64,000 nt of DNA from Pseudomonas sp. ATCC PTA-122608 (GTDB lineage: Bacteria > Pseudomonadota > Gammaproteobacteria > Pseudomonadales > Pseudomonadaceae): positions 298,361 through 362,360 of the forward strand of contig NZ_LPNO01000002.1 of assembly GCF_001952855.1 (NCBI RefSeq). The letters run 5' to 3'. The position numbers and the translations under genes are program-made. Shown one piece after another: positions 1-9,216 of the stretch. The notes below the pieces were generated by a model. The model made no database searches, had not been told where the DNA came from, and was given only the letters and a program-made list of their open reading frames with translations. The stretch's first letter is position 1. Each line of letters starts with the position of its first letter.

Positions 1-726
1 CGCAGCATGGACCCGGTGGGTTACAAGCGCATCAACAAGGCCACCGGCAAGGAAGTCACCAAGGACAATATCGTCAAGGGCGTGGCCTATGAGAAAGGCC
101 GCTACGTGATCCTCAGCGAAGACGAAATCCGCTCGGCCCACCCCAAGTCCACCCAGACCATTGAAATCATCGCGTTTGTGGCCAGCGACCAGATCCCGTT
201 GCAGAACATCGACACGCCCTACTTCCTGGCGCCCGACAAGCGCGGCGGCAAGGTCTATGCGCTGCTGCGGGAAACCCTGAAAAAAACCCGCAAGGTCGCC
301 CTGGCCAACGTGGTGCTGCACACCAAGCAGCACCTGGCGGCGCTGATGCCGCTGGAGTCGGCACTGGTGCTGGTGATGCTGCGCTGGCCCGCAGAAGTTC
401 GCGGGCTGGATGAGCTTGAGCTGGGCAGCGACGTGACCAAGCCCACCCTGGCCAAGGGCGAGCTCGACATGGCCAAGCGCTTGGTGGAAGACATGAGCGC
501 CGACTGGAAGCCCGAAGAATATCGCGACAGCTTCCAGGAAAAGATCATGGCGCTGGTGGCGAAGAAGGCCAAGGCCGGCAAGATCGAAGACGTGGAATCC
601 AGCGAGGGTGAAGAGGAGCGCAAATCAGCCGATGTGATCGACCTGACGGAACTGCTCAAGCGCAGCCTGGCAGGCAAGAGCCCGGCGAAGAAACCTGCCG
701 CGAAAAAAACCCGTAAGGCTTCATGA
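1..726 (+). CDS. ku: Non-homologous end-joining protein Ku (5' end outside window)
   Basis: Ku ring protein that binds double-strand DNA ends and recruits LigD for bacterial NHEJ. The reading frame is open from base 1 and the first visible residues (RSMDPVGYKRINK) belong to the inside of the Ku core, so roughly the first 40 residues lie upstream and the ATG at 7 is an internal methionine. Visible are the segment GVAYEKGRYVILSEDEI, the IPLQNIDTPYFL strand and a Lys/Ala-rich C-terminal tail (SPAKKPAAKKTRKAS) typical of bacterial Ku. The stop is 11 bases before the ligD start, with a GAGGTA ribosome site between them, so the two genes form an operon. Identity is clear; only completeness is lost. 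Confidence 0.96.
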   Translation, partial: RSMDPVGYKRINKATGKEVTKDNIVKGVAYEKGRYVILSEDEIRSAHPKSTQTIEIIAFVASDQIPLQNIDTPYFLAPDKRGGKVYALLRETLKKTRKVALANVVLHTKQHLAALMPLESALVLVMLRWPAEVRGLDELELGSDVTKPTLAKGELDMAKRLVEDMSADWKPEEYRDSFQEKIMALVAKKAKAGKIEDVESSEGEEERKSADVIDLTELLKRSLAGKSPAKKPAAKKTRKAS

Positions 727-737
727 GGTAGACCGCC

Positions 738-3251
738 ATGGCCAAGCCCCTGAGTGAATACAACGCCAAGCGCGACTTCGATGTAACCGCCGAACCTGCA
801 GGCAGTGCGCCTCGCGGCAGGAGCCGGGCCCAGGCCTTGACCTTCGTGATTCAAAAGCACGATGCGCGCAACCTGCATTACGACTTTCGCCTGGAGCTGG
901 ATGGCGTGCTCAAAAGCTGGGCGGTGCCCAAGGGCCCGAGCCTGGACCCGAGCCAGAAGCGCCTCGCAGTGCATGTGGAAGACCACCCATTGGGCTACGG
1001 CAGTTTCGAGGGCAGCATTCCCGCTGGCCAATACGGCGCGGGTGACGTGATCGTCTGGGATCGCGGCGTGTGGCAGCCCCACGACGACCCGCGCAAAGCC
1101 TACGCGGCCGGCAAGCTGAAATTCACCCTGATCGGCGAAAAGCTCGCTGGCGACTGGACGCTGGTGCGCACGCGGCTCAAGGGCAGCGGCGACAAGGAGC
1201 AGTGGCTATTGATCAAGGAAAACGATCAGCAGGCGCGCCCGGCGGCAGATTACGACGTGGTCCAGGCCGAGCCGAAAAGCGTGCTGAGTGATGCAACGGT
1301 GGGACGCCCGAAAAAAACCGCCGCACCGAAAAAAACCACGCGCAAATCCTCAACCGCCCTGCCCGATCAGTTCACCCCACAATTGGCGACGCTGGTGGAC
1401 CGCGCACCGGACGGCGACTGGGTGTACGAGATCAAATTCGACGGTTACCGCATCCTCACGCGTATTCGTGACGGTGAAGTGCGGCTGTTCACCCGCAATG
1501 GCCATGACTGGACCGACCGGCTACCGCGCCAGGCCAAGGCCCTGGAGGCGCTTAAACTCAAAGACAGTTGGCTCGATGGCGAGGTGGTCAGCCTGAACGC
1601 TGATGGGTTGCCGGACTTCCAGGCGTTGCAGAACGCCTTTGATATCGGCCGCAGCCTCGACATCGTCTACTACCTGTTTGATGCGCCGTTTCTGGATGGT
1701 CGCGACCAACGGGAAACGGCTGTTGAAGCACGCCGCGCCGCGCTGAAGAAAGTACTGCCTCGTAGCAAGAGCAAGCTGCTGCGCTTCTCCGAGTCGTTTG
1801 CCGCCAACCAGCGGGACATCTTCGAAAGCGCCTGTGATCTGGCGCTGGAGGGCGTGATCGGTAAACGTGCGGGCAGCCTGTACGTCTCCAAGCGCAGCCC
1901 GGACTGGATCAAGCTCAAGTGCCGGCTGCGCCAGGAATTCGTGATCGTCGGTTTCACCCGTCCGCAAGGTTCACGCAGCGGTTTTGGTGCGCTGTTGCTG
2001 GCGGTCAATGACGACACCGGGCTGGTGTATGCCGGGCGCGTGGGCACCGGCTTTGATCAGGCCGCATTAAAGAAGATCAGTGAGCAGTTGAAAGCCTTGG
2101 AGCGCGATGCGTCGCCGCTGGCCAAACCGCTGACCAGCGCCCAGGCACGTGGCGTGCATTGGGTCGAACCTCAATTAGTGGGCGAAGTGCAATTCGCCGA
2201 ATGGACCCGCGAAGGCGTGGTGCGCCAGTCGGCCTTTGTCGGATTGCGCACCGATAAGCCGGTGGAGCAGATTGTTCATGAACAGCCGCGAGCAGCCAAG
2301 TCGCTGAAGGAAAAGCCGCTGAAGGAAAAACCGCGCAAAAAAACAACGGAGGCCGGTGCTGTGGCCGGGGTCAAGATCACCCATCCCGACCGAGTCATCG
2401 ACACCCAAAGTGGTACACAGAAACTGCAACTGGCGCAGTTCTACGAGGGCATCAGCGAATGGATCCTGCCCTTCCTGCGTAACCGTCCTGTGTCTTTGCT
2501 AAGAGCACCGGAAGGCATTGCCGGTGAACAGTTTTTCCAGAAGCACTCCGAGCACCTGGCGATCCCGAATATCAAGCAACTGGACCAGACCCTGGATCCA
2601 GGCCATGCGCGGCTGATGGAAATCGACAGCCCGGCCGCGCTGATCGGCGCGGTGCAAATGGGCACCGTCGAGTTGCACACTTGGGGCGCCACCGCAGACA
2701 AGATCGAAACCCCGGACCTGTTTGTGCTCGACCTTGACCCGGACCCGGCCCTGCCCTGGAAAAGCATGCTCGAAGCAGCGCAACTGACCCTGTCGGTGCT
2801 GGATGAGTTGGGGCTGGAAGCGTTCGTCAAGACCAGCGGTGGCAAAGGCCTGCACTTGGTGGTGCCGCTGGCGCGCCGGGACGACTGGGAAACGGTAAAA
2901 GCCTTCGCCAAGGCGATTGCCCAGTTCATGACGCAGCAGTTGCCGGAGCGTTTTACCGCGACCTCAGGCCCGAAAAATCGCATCGGCAAAATCTTTATCG
3001 ATTACCTGCGTAACGCCCGTGGCGCCAGCACAGTGGCGGCCTACTCGGTGCGCGCACGCCCTGGCCTGCCGGTCTCGGTACCCGTGAGTCGTGATGAGTT
3101 GAAGGGTTTGCACGGTGCCCAGCAATGGACCGTCGCCAACTTGCACGAGCGTTTGCAGGGTTTGAAGAAGGACCCGTGGGCGGGCTATGCCAATCGGCAG
3201 AAGATCAGCAAGAAGATGTGGGACAAGCTGGGCGCGCATCCGCCAGGCTGA
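738..3251 (+). CDS. ligD: Multifunctional NHEJ DNA ligase LigD
   Basis: ATP-dependent ligase that processes, fills and seals broken ends with Ku. Three domains are visible in Pseudomonas order: an N-terminal 3'-phosphoesterase (about residues 30-160, QKHDARNLHYDFRLEL and the GEYGAGDV-like segment SIPAGQYGAGDV), a central ligase (about 205-510) with the nucleotidyl-lysine motif EIKFDGYR where the lysine is residue 233, and a C-terminal primase-polymerase (about 545-837) with the acidic pair DLDPDP, TSGGKGLH and FIDYLRNARG. Lys/Ala-rich linkers separate the domains. The 837-aa length is that of full Pseudomonas LigD. The start is set by GAGGTA at 725-730. Operon partner of ku. Confidence 0.97.
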   Translation: MAKPLSEYNAKRDFDVTAEPAGSAPRGRSRAQALTFVIQKHDARNLHYDFRLELDGVLKSWAVPKGPSLDPSQKRLAVHVEDHPLGYGSFEGSIPAGQYGAGDVIVWDRGVWQPHDDPRKAYAAGKLKFTLIGEKLAGDWTLVRTRLKGSGDKEQWLLIKENDQQARPAADYDVVQAEPKSVLSDATVGRPKKTAAPKKTTRKSSTALPDQFTPQLATLVDRAPDGDWVYEIKFDGYRILTRIRDGEVRLFTRNGHDWTDRLPRQAKALEALKLKDSWLDGEVVSLNADGLPDFQALQNAFDIGRSLDIVYYLFDAPFLDGRDQRETAVEARRAALKKVLPRSKSKLLRFSESFAANQRDIFESACDLALEGVIGKRAGSLYVSKRSPDWIKLKCRLRQEFVIVGFTRPQGSRSGFGALLLAVNDDTGLVYAGRVGTGFDQAALKKISEQLKALERDASPLAKPLTSAQARGVHWVEPQLVGEVQFAEWTREGVVRQSAFVGLRTDKPVEQIVHEQPRAAKSLKEKPLKEKPRKKTTEAGAVAGVKITHPDRVIDTQSGTQKLQLAQFYEGISEWILPFLRNRPVSLLRAPEGIAGEQFFQKHSEHLAIPNIKQLDQTLDPGHARLMEIDSPAALIGAVQMGTVELHTWGATADKIETPDLFVLDLDPDPALPWKSMLEAAQLTLSVLDELGLEAFVKTSGGKGLHLVVPLARRDDWETVKAFAKAIAQFMTQQLPERFTATSGPKNRIGKIFIDYLRNARGASTVAAYSVRARPGLPVSVPVSRDELKGLHGAQQWTVANLHERLQGLKKDPWAGYANRQKISKKMWDKLGAHPPG

Positions 3252-3269
3252 TGCGCGCTCCAGCCAGGT

Positions 3270-4181
3270 TCAGATCAGGATGAAGATCAACGCCAAACCG
3301 GCGAAGATCGCCCACTTCTCCAGGTAGTAACGGGTGCGATTGCGCTTTTTCAGCTCTTTGCCCCGCAGGCGAATCTTGTACAGACGGGTAAAGGCACGGT
3401 TCAAGCCACCGGTCTTGTCCCCGGCATCGTTGGGCGAGCCGGCCGCAGCCATTACGTTGCGGCTGAACCAACGGTTGAACGCAGCCGCCCAGCGGTACTT
3501 CATCGGGCGTTCGATATCGCAGAACAGAATGATCCGGTTCTGCTCCGTGGTGTTTTCGGCGTAGTGGATGAATGTCTCGTCAAACATCACCGGCTCGCCG
3601 TCGCGCCAATAGTAGTTTTCACCGTCCACGTTGATGTAGCAGCCCGGGGAGTTCGGCGTGTCCAGCCCCAGGTGGTAGCGGTAGGAACCGGCGTACGGGT
3701 CACGGTGGCGTACCAGCTTGGAGCCCGGTGGCAATTCGGCAAACATCGCCGCCTTGATCGAGCCAATGCTTTGCACCAGCTCAGTGGTTCGCGGGCACAG
3801 CTTCATCGCGGACGGATGGCTGTCGCCGTACCACTTCAAGTAAAAGCGCTTCCAGCCCGACTTGAAAAACGAGTTAAAGCCCACGTCGTTGTATTGGTCA
3901 GAGCGCTTGATCTCGCCTGCGCGCAGCAGGTTCTGGCCTTCCAGGCGAATTTCTTCCCAGTGTTCCTGAAGCGGGCTCAGGTCTGGAAAGTCGCTGGGGG
4001 ACAGGTACGGTCGGCTGGGCAGTTTGGAGAAGAGGTACAGAAAGCAGTTCACCGGAGCCAGGAAGGTCGAGTGATCGCTGAGCTGGCGGCCCAACTTGTG
4101 ACGCACCCGGCCACGCAGGTGAACGTACGCAATGGAGGCAACGTAGAGAGCAACAATGATGAGTTTCAAGGTATTCGTCAC
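3270..4181 (-). CDS. lpxO: Lipid A hydroxylase LpxO-like Asp/Asn beta-hydroxylase family dioxygenase
   Basis: Predicted Fe(II)/2-oxoglutarate dioxygenase that adds a 2-hydroxyl to a secondary acyl chain of lipid A at the inner membrane. The 303-aa protein starts with a membrane helix (residues 5-20, LKLIIVALYVASIAYV), carries the iron-binding HRD (H159, D161) in the segment SKLVRHRDPYAGS and the second histidine in FIHYAENTT (H206), followed by an arginine fitting 2-oxoglutarate binding (NRIILF), and ends in a hydrophobic helix (IFAGLALIFILI). Size and both membrane ends fit LpxO rather than a cytosolic peptide hydroxylase. It converges on ligD. wzz lies upstream on the same strand, consistent with an LPS-related job. 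The substrate is inferred from the family. Confidence 0.82.
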   Translation of the reverse strand: MTNTLKLIIVALYVASIAYVHLRGRVRHKLGRQLSDHSTFLAPVNCFLYLFSKLPSRPYLSPSDFPDLSPLQEHWEEIRLEGQNLLRAGEIKRSDQYNDVGFNSFFKSGWKRFYLKWYGDSHPSAMKLCPRTTELVQSIGSIKAAMFAELPPGSKLVRHRDPYAGSYRYHLGLDTPNSPGCYINVDGENYYWRDGEPVMFDETFIHYAENTTEQNRIILFCDIERPMKYRWAAAFNRWFSRNVMAAAGSPNDAGDKTGGLNRAFTRLYKIRLRGKELKKRNRTRYYLEKWAIFAGLALIFILI

Positions 4182-4395
4182 AAGTCAGAAGAGAACAGGC
4201 TGCTCCTGCGTGCCCACGACGGCCGAGGATTGAAGATGCAGCACCTGAAATCACAATTCACAAATAGGCAACACGACGGTCTGGGCGACAATCCCGTCAT
4301 GGCCATTAGCAGCTATTTTAGCCACACTTTGTAACCAAAGGTTAATCAAGAATTGTGAAAAGGTGTCCACTGAGTGTGCTGCGAAGGGGCGGGAG

Positions 4396-4419
4396 CGGGC
4401 TTGCCAGGCGGCAAGCCCG
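4396..4419. terminator. Hairpin between lpxO and wzz
   Basis: Perfect 10-bp stem (CGGGCTTGCC / GGCAAGCCCG) with a 4-base loop, 14 bases after the wzz stop on the minus strand. There is no T-run on either side, so it may be a 3' stabiliser or a weak terminator rather than a classical intrinsic terminator. Confidence 0.5.
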
Positions 4420-4432
4420 AGGGCTGTCGGGG

Positions 4433-5776
4433 TTAAACTTGCGGTTCGTCATCCTTGCGTGGGCGCAGGGAAAGCCGTTGTTCATCCAACTGCGAATAAG
4501 GCACAGACTCGCGCCGCGCCAAGACAAAATGGCGGCCCAGCGCAATCAGCACACCCAGCACCACTCCTCCAACCAGACTCAGCGCAATAACCAAGCCTTT
4601 TTTAGGCTTGATCGGGCTCAGCGGCTCCTGGGCACGGCGGTCAATGGTGACCAGTTTCAGGCCACTCATGTCGATGTTAAGGCTCTTCAGTCGCGCGACT
4701 TCAGCTCGCAACGGTTCAACATCCTGCAAGAAGATGTCTTCATTCCCACGCTTTTTCAGCACTTCCACTTCACGGTTGACCTGCAGCATCTGCAATTCTT
4801 TGCCAATCTCTGCAATGCGGCTGTTGGTGAAGTCGTCGTTGGTACGCGCCTGCAGGGCCGTACGCTCTGCCTCTAGCGCTTCGGTACCAAGGAAGTACAG
4901 CGGGATTTTCTGGTTATTGACCTCGGTGCGCATGACTTGATTCGAGCCGCTGCGCGATGCATCCGCCATAGAGGAAGGCGTCGTCGGCGTCTTGATGCCC
5001 ATCGACTTGGCGATGGAAATGGCCTCGGCCAGCTCCGCCAACCGATCCGTTCGCTCCATTTTCATTTGCAGGCGCAGGGCACCCAGCTCGTCTTCCAATT
5101 GGGCCCGCTTCAGCCTGTCGGCCTCAAGCAGCTTGGCAATCTTCGATTCCTTATCGGTTTCGTAGTTGGAACGAGCCGCGTCAATCTTGCCCTTGAGTTC
5201 GTTCTGGCGGTTATTGACGATCACTTTCAGGTCCGCGCCGACCTGGGCACGTTCCATATCAATGGCGTAGTCCACAAAGCCGTTAAGAATGGCAACGCCA
5301 TCGATGTCTTTCGGGTACTGCAACTCGAGCCGGATATAGCTGCTTAGGGAGTCGGCTTTTTTCGGGTCAGGCAGGATCAGGTTGATGGAGTTTCGGTTGA
5401 ACTCCTCAAAACTCTGTTCAAGGCTTTGTCCGGATTTCTGAAACGCCTTGAACAAATCTTCATGGGACTTGAAGAATCCGAGGCGAGCTTCGTAGGAATC
5501 GAGTTGCGCCCCTACTTTGTTCAGGGCATCGGCCGGAGGCAGCTTATAGACTTCGGAACGGTTCAGTGCATCGAGTTCGTTGATGGCGGCAGGACGCAGC
5601 ACGCTGCTGACCTGATACTCTCGTGGCGCCAGAAATGCATAGCCTACCCCCAGGACACCCGCCAGAAGCGTGCATCCCAACACCAACTTTTTTTGCCGCC
5701 AGATACCGTTAAACAGTTCAAACAGATCAATTTCGTCCGATGCCGGATGAGCTTGGAACCGAGGAGTTTTATTCAA
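4433..5776 (-). CDS. wzz: O-antigen chain length determinant Wzz
   Basis: Inner-membrane polysaccharide co-polymerase that sets the modal length of O-antigen made by Wzy. Shows the N-terminal segment EIDLFELFNGIWRQKK before a first membrane helix (about residues 31-51), a long periplasmic region with heptad-like helices (about 150-390, for example ESKIAKLLEADRLKRAQLEDELGALR), and a second helix (about 393-415, GLVIALSLVGGVVLGVLIAL) preceded by the proline-rich LSPIKPKK typical of the family. A short charged cytosolic tail ends the protein. At 447 aa it is of the longer Pseudomonas type. No O-antigen cluster is in view, so it stands apart from its polymerase. Confidence 0.92.
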   Translation of the reverse strand: MNKTPRFQAHPASDEIDLFELFNGIWRQKKLVLGCTLLAGVLGVGYAFLAPREYQVSSVLRPAAINELDALNRSEVYKLPPADALNKVGAQLDSYEARLGFFKSHEDLFKAFQKSGQSLEQSFEEFNRNSINLILPDPKKADSLSSYIRLELQYPKDIDGVAILNGFVDYAIDMERAQVGADLKVIVNNRQNELKGKIDAARSNYETDKESKIAKLLEADRLKRAQLEDELGALRLQMKMERTDRLAELAEAISIAKSMGIKTPTTPSSMADASRSGSNQVMRTEVNNQKIPLYFLGTEALEAERTALQARTNDDFTNSRIAEIGKELQMLQVNREVEVLKKRGNEDIFLQDVEPLRAEVARLKSLNIDMSGLKLVTIDRRAQEPLSPIKPKKGLVIALSLVGGVVLGVLIALGRHFVLARRESVPYSQLDEQRLSLRPRKDDEPQV

Positions 5777-6175
5777 AACTGGAGCACCTTAAAAAGTCGA
5801 CGTCAACGGCCGCACATATTCATGAAAGACTGAATAACCACTTGAAACCAGGGACAACGCCCTGTGCGCAAGAAACACACGATCTATCGATGGTTATCGG
5901 ACCACTGAGAACCCAGAAAAGTCCCACACACATGAAGGTTGTTTCCATTCAGATACCTGGATGTCATTGCCGATGCGCTGAGCGTAGACGAACTTGTAAA
6001 GAACCGTGTCTGAAACAGCGCATAAAATAGCGCTAAACACCCGGCATTATTAGGAAAATTCGTACGCAGTCATGTGAAACAAGACATTTCTCACAAAATC
6101 GATTCAGTTAATCCGTCAGGCCTCGGAAATCCGCCGCATTGTCTGGTCATTTTTTAATCAAAAAAAGGAATTTGT
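5777..6175. other. Intergenic region between wzz and the TIGR03067-like gene
   Basis: About 400 bases between divergent genes, noticeably AT-richer than the surroundings. It must hold the promoters of both neighbours. A ribosome site AAAAGGAA lies at 6162-6169 before the ATG at 6176. Short reading frames here have no ribosome site or recognisable product. I see no riboswitch or RNA gene. Confidence 0.5.
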
Positions 6176-6562
6176 ATGACATCTGTTTCAAAGGACGACT
6201 TTCAGGCGCTTCAGGGAGCCTGGGAACAAACGGCGCTAGAAGACAGCGGCGTGCTCAACCCTGCCGATGAGCACAGCGCTCCAGGCGCTATTACGACGAT
6301 CGCGGGTGATCAATTCCAGGTGGTGACCGTCGACGGTGAGGTGTTACTGGCAGGCAGCTTTACGCTCGATGCCAGCACGGCACCCAAAAGCATTACCTGG
6401 GTTGATTCAATGGGTGAAGATGCTGGCAAGCAATTGCTTGCGAGTTACCAGCTGGAAGGTGATCACTTCATGTTCATCGCAGCAGATGAAGGCATGCCCC
6501 GCCCTACCCGTTTCAGTACTGGCCCGGGACAAACCATGCGGACCTTTGTGCGCAGAAGCTGA
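6176..6562 (+). CDS. Small conserved protein resembling the TIGR03067 family
   Basis: A 128-aa soluble protein with no signal peptide. The start FQALQGAWEQTALEDSG, the middle TTIAGDQFQVVTVDGEVLLAGSFTLDAS..PKSITWVDSMG and the end YQLEGDHFMFIA follow the pattern of the TIGR03067 domain (LQGxW, then G..F.V...G....G.F.LD....PK.I) known from planctomycete and other bacterial proteins, which has a lipocalin-like predicted beta fold and no known function. It is a single gene with its own strong terminator and a good ribosome site. The function cannot be stated; the family assignment rests on the motif pattern only. Confidence 0.65.
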   Translation: MTSVSKDDFQALQGAWEQTALEDSGVLNPADEHSAPGAITTIAGDQFQVVTVDGEVLLAGSFTLDASTAPKSITWVDSMGEDAGKQLLASYQLEGDHFMFIAADEGMPRPTRFSTGPGQTMRTFVRRS

Positions 6563-6656
6563 AGAGGCTGAACGTCCGTTCTTGCGACATGGTTTTCACA
6601 TGGCCTTCACTTATCGGCCTATAGGGTGAAGGCTACCTACTCCAGTGAACACCTTG

Positions 6657-6683
6657 GCCCGCCGTCCTCGCGGGCTTTTTTTT
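6657..6683 (+). terminator. Intrinsic terminator
   Basis: GCCCGC stem, 7-base loop, GCGGGC, then eight T. It ends the transcript of the small gene at 6176 and lies just beyond the 3' end of the convergent methyltransferase gene. Confidence 0.9.
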
Positions 6684-6700
6684 GCCTGTTCGGCAGCCAG

Positions 6701-7513
6701 TCAGGCCGGACGCTTGATGGCGGTGAGGGTGTAGCACATCGGCAATTGCGCAGGCTGGTTTTCGTACTGGTCGTAGAGCTCCTCGCGATTGGAGTGCGCG
6801 AACTCCTGCAGATGGCTGATCTGCAACCCGGCAGCGATGGCCCCGTTGACGATTTCTCCCAGGGTGTGCACGAACCAGTAAGAAGCAGCCGCAACGCCTT
6901 CCGTCTCACCTTCGTAGACGATGGCCTCCTGCTGCACAAAAGGCTCGCGCTGAAAGTACGAGCTGACGGGCAACATTGGGTTGGGCGCCGTCGGGTCGAA
7001 TACTTCCAGGAACGGATGGGTCTCGTAAATCACCAGGCTGCCGCCTGGCTTCAGGGTGCTGGCGACGTGGGCCATGAACAGCGCGATGTCCGGCATCCAG
7101 TTCAGCACGCCGATGGTAATCAAGGCGAGATCAAAGCGTTGGGCCAATCCACGGGGCAAATGGTGAATGTCGGCCTCGATGAATTCCGCCTTGTACGGGG
7201 ACGCGTCGGCCAACTCACGAGCTTGCTGCAGAAAGGCCTCGGACTGATCGATCCCCACCACCGTGCGCGCGCCCAACCCGAACAGCGACAGGCTTTCGCG
7301 GCCATTGTTGCAGCCCAGTTGCACCACATCCTTGCCCTCGACACCGACCTTGCGCAGCAATGCGGTCAACGTCGGGTCCAAACGCGAAAAGCCGGGCTTG
7401 GCGACATCCTCAAGCAAGGCCTTCCAGTTGGCGGTGTTTTTATGCAGCCTGGCGGATTCGTTCCAAGCGTCCTTGTTGCTGGATATAGCCTCTTGGGCTG
7501 ACAGCATGTCCAT
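6701..7513 (-). CDS. Class I SAM-dependent methyltransferase
   Basis: A 270-aa Rossmann-fold methyltransferase. Motif I reads VVQLGCNNGRES (about residues 63-74), with an unusual asparagine pair in place of the common GCGxG. VVGIDQSE is the acidic ribose-binding loop, AEFIEADIHHL motif II, FDLALITIGVLNWMPD motif III and LKPGGSLVIYETHP the post-III strand. The start is supported by TTGGAGA seven bases upstream. The substrate is unknown: the protein resembles general methyltransferase domain (types 11/25) proteins, with a long insertion after the core that may bind the acceptor. It is a single gene between two transcripts on the other strand. Confidence 0.85.
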   Translation of the reverse strand: MDMLSAQEAISSNKDAWNESARLHKNTANWKALLEDVAKPGFSRLDPTLTALLRKVGVEGKDVVQLGCNNGRESLSLFGLGARTVVGIDQSEAFLQQARELADASPYKAEFIEADIHHLPRGLAQRFDLALITIGVLNWMPDIALFMAHVASTLKPGGSLVIYETHPFLEVFDPTAPNPMLPVSSYFQREPFVQQEAIVYEGETEGVAAASYWFVHTLGEIVNGAIAAGLQISHLQEFAHSNREELYDQYENQPAQLPMCYTLTAIKRPA

Positions 7514-7815
7514 TGCGTCTCCAAAACGTTCTAGTCATTGCGACAAAAGAAGTCCGCCCTACACCAAAAGCCTCGCCATCCTTGAACCGGTAAAGAGCCT
7601 TCACTGTAGGGCGAACGTGCGGAAAATAAGCCAGGCTTATGGGATGTTCAACTGTTAACAATAAAAATCCCTGAAAAAACCTCCTCCGGCGCTATTTTTC
7701 GATACACATGGCTCCACTTTGTAAATGTTTGTGCTTGTACGACGCTTGCGTCAGAAACTATCAACACGTGCCATGGGTCATTATCGCTACCGACCTCTCG
7801 CTTGAAGACCGTGCC

Positions 7816-9054
7816 ATGGCCACTCGCTCTGACCTGCGCAACACCCTGTCCCTGGACGGCCTGAACTTCTTCCTGGCGGATGTCCGTGACGGGCTGGGAC
7901 CTTACCTGGCGATTTATCTGCTGGCCGTGCACCACTGGGACTCCGCCAGTATTGGCGTGGTTATGACCGTCGCCGGCATCGCGGCACTGCTCACTCAGAC
8001 GCCCGCCGGAGCGCTGATTGACCGCACCCGCAGCAAGCGGGCCGTGATCGCGGTCGCCGCCCTGTTGGTGACCGCCAGTTGCCTGCTCCTGCCTTTTGTC
8101 AGCTCCTTCAGCCTGGTGGCGCTGACCCAGGCGGCCAGTGCTGCGGCGGCCTCGGTGTTCGCGCCGGCCATCTCGGCGATTTCCCTTGGCATCACCGGCC
8201 CGCGCGCCTTTACCCGCCGCACCGGCCGCAACGAAACCTTTAACCATGCCGGTAACGCGGTTGCAGCCCTGCTCGCCGGTGGGTTCGCCTATCTGTTTGG
8301 CCCCGTGGCGGTGTTTTACCTGATGGCGGTCATGGCGGTGGCCAGCGTAATTGCGGTCAGTTGCGTGTCAGCCGAAGCAATCGATCACGAAGTCGCGCGG
8401 GGTTTCGACCCTGCCCACGGTGCCGAACACGAACAGCCGTCGGGGATGACCGTGCTTCTGGCGAACAAGCCATTAATGCTGTTCGCGATCTGCTGCGCAC
8501 TGTTTCACTTGGCCAATGCAGCCATGTTGCCGCTGGTCAGCCAGAAGCTGTCGCAGATCAACCTGCAAATGGCCACGCCACTGACCTCGGCCTGCATTGT
8601 CGCGGCGCAACTGGTGATGGTGCCGGTGGCCTGGCTGGTGGGCGTAAAAGCCGACGTGTGGGGGCGCAAACCGCTGTTGCTCGCGGGGTTCATGATCCTG
8701 CCGCTGCGGGGCGTGCTGTATACGCTGTCCAGTGATCCTTATTGGCTGGTGGCGGTACAGATGCTCGACGGCGTCGGCGCCGGGGTGTTCGGCGCGCTGT
8801 TTCCGGTGATTGTCAAAGACCTCACCCAAGGCACCGGGCGCTTCAATGTCAGCCTGGGGGCGCTGTCCACGGTATTCGGACTGGGCGCAGCACTGAGCAG
8901 CAGCCTGGCGGGTTTTGTCGTGCAGTGGGCGGGTTACAACGCCGCGTTCCTGACACTGGCGTGTGTGGCTGCCGTCGCGTTGGGGCTGGTGTGGGTGGCG
9001 ATGCCCGAGACTCAGGCGAATCCATCCGTGCAGCGCCATACAACTCCCGCCTGA
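7816..9054 (+). CDS. MFS transporter
   Basis: A 412-aa, 12-helix major facilitator. The N-terminal half starts NTLSLDGLNFFLADVRDGLGPYLAIYLL and contains the loop 2-3 signature region AGALIDRTRSKR. The second half repeats this with VKADVWGRKPLLLAG. The wording resembles the small group of FLADVRDGLGPY MFS proteins annotated as drug or unknown-substrate exporters in Pseudomonas. The reading frame is open from 7708, but the extra 36 N-terminal residues are Cys-rich and not helix-like, so the ATG at 7816, next to a hydrophobic start, was chosen; no strong ribosome site decides it. No regulator is adjacent. Confidence 0.85.
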   Translation: MATRSDLRNTLSLDGLNFFLADVRDGLGPYLAIYLLAVHHWDSASIGVVMTVAGIAALLTQTPAGALIDRTRSKRAVIAVAALLVTASCLLLPFVSSFSLVALTQAASAAAASVFAPAISAISLGITGPRAFTRRTGRNETFNHAGNAVAALLAGGFAYLFGPVAVFYLMAVMAVASVIAVSCVSAEAIDHEVARGFDPAHGAEHEQPSGMTVLLANKPLMLFAICCALFHLANAAMLPLVSQKLSQINLQMATPLTSACIVAAQLVMVPVAWLVGVKADVWGRKPLLLAGFMILPLRGVLYTLSSDPYWLVAVQMLDGVGAGVFGALFPVIVKDLTQGTGRFNVSLGALSTVFGLGAALSSSLAGFVVQWAGYNAAFLTLACVAAVALGLVWVAMPETQANPSVQRHTTPA

Positions 9055-9154
9055 CATATGCGACAATGCGCGCCAAATTCCAACATGCACCCATTTTTCT
9101 GCTCAGCGACTGGGCCTCAAGCCTTGATGTCGCTGCCGACGTATGCCCGTTGGC

Positions 9155-9176
9155 CCGGGCCACAAAATGGGCCCGG
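9155..9176 (+). other. Hairpin in the ybiT leader
   Basis: CCGGGCC, 8-base loop, GGCCCGG; a 7-bp all-GC stem ending about 40 bases before the ybiT start. It could end read-through from the MFS gene or fold in the leader; no T-run follows. Confidence 0.4.
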
Positions 9177-9216
9177 CTCAAATTAGCGCACTCCAAGCTA
9201 TTGATAGGTAAAGTAA

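Noticed and set aside
5740..6030. 96-aa plus-strand frame between wzz and the small gene
   Set aside because: Begins inside the antisense of wzz, no ribosome site, Cys/His-rich random-looking translation.
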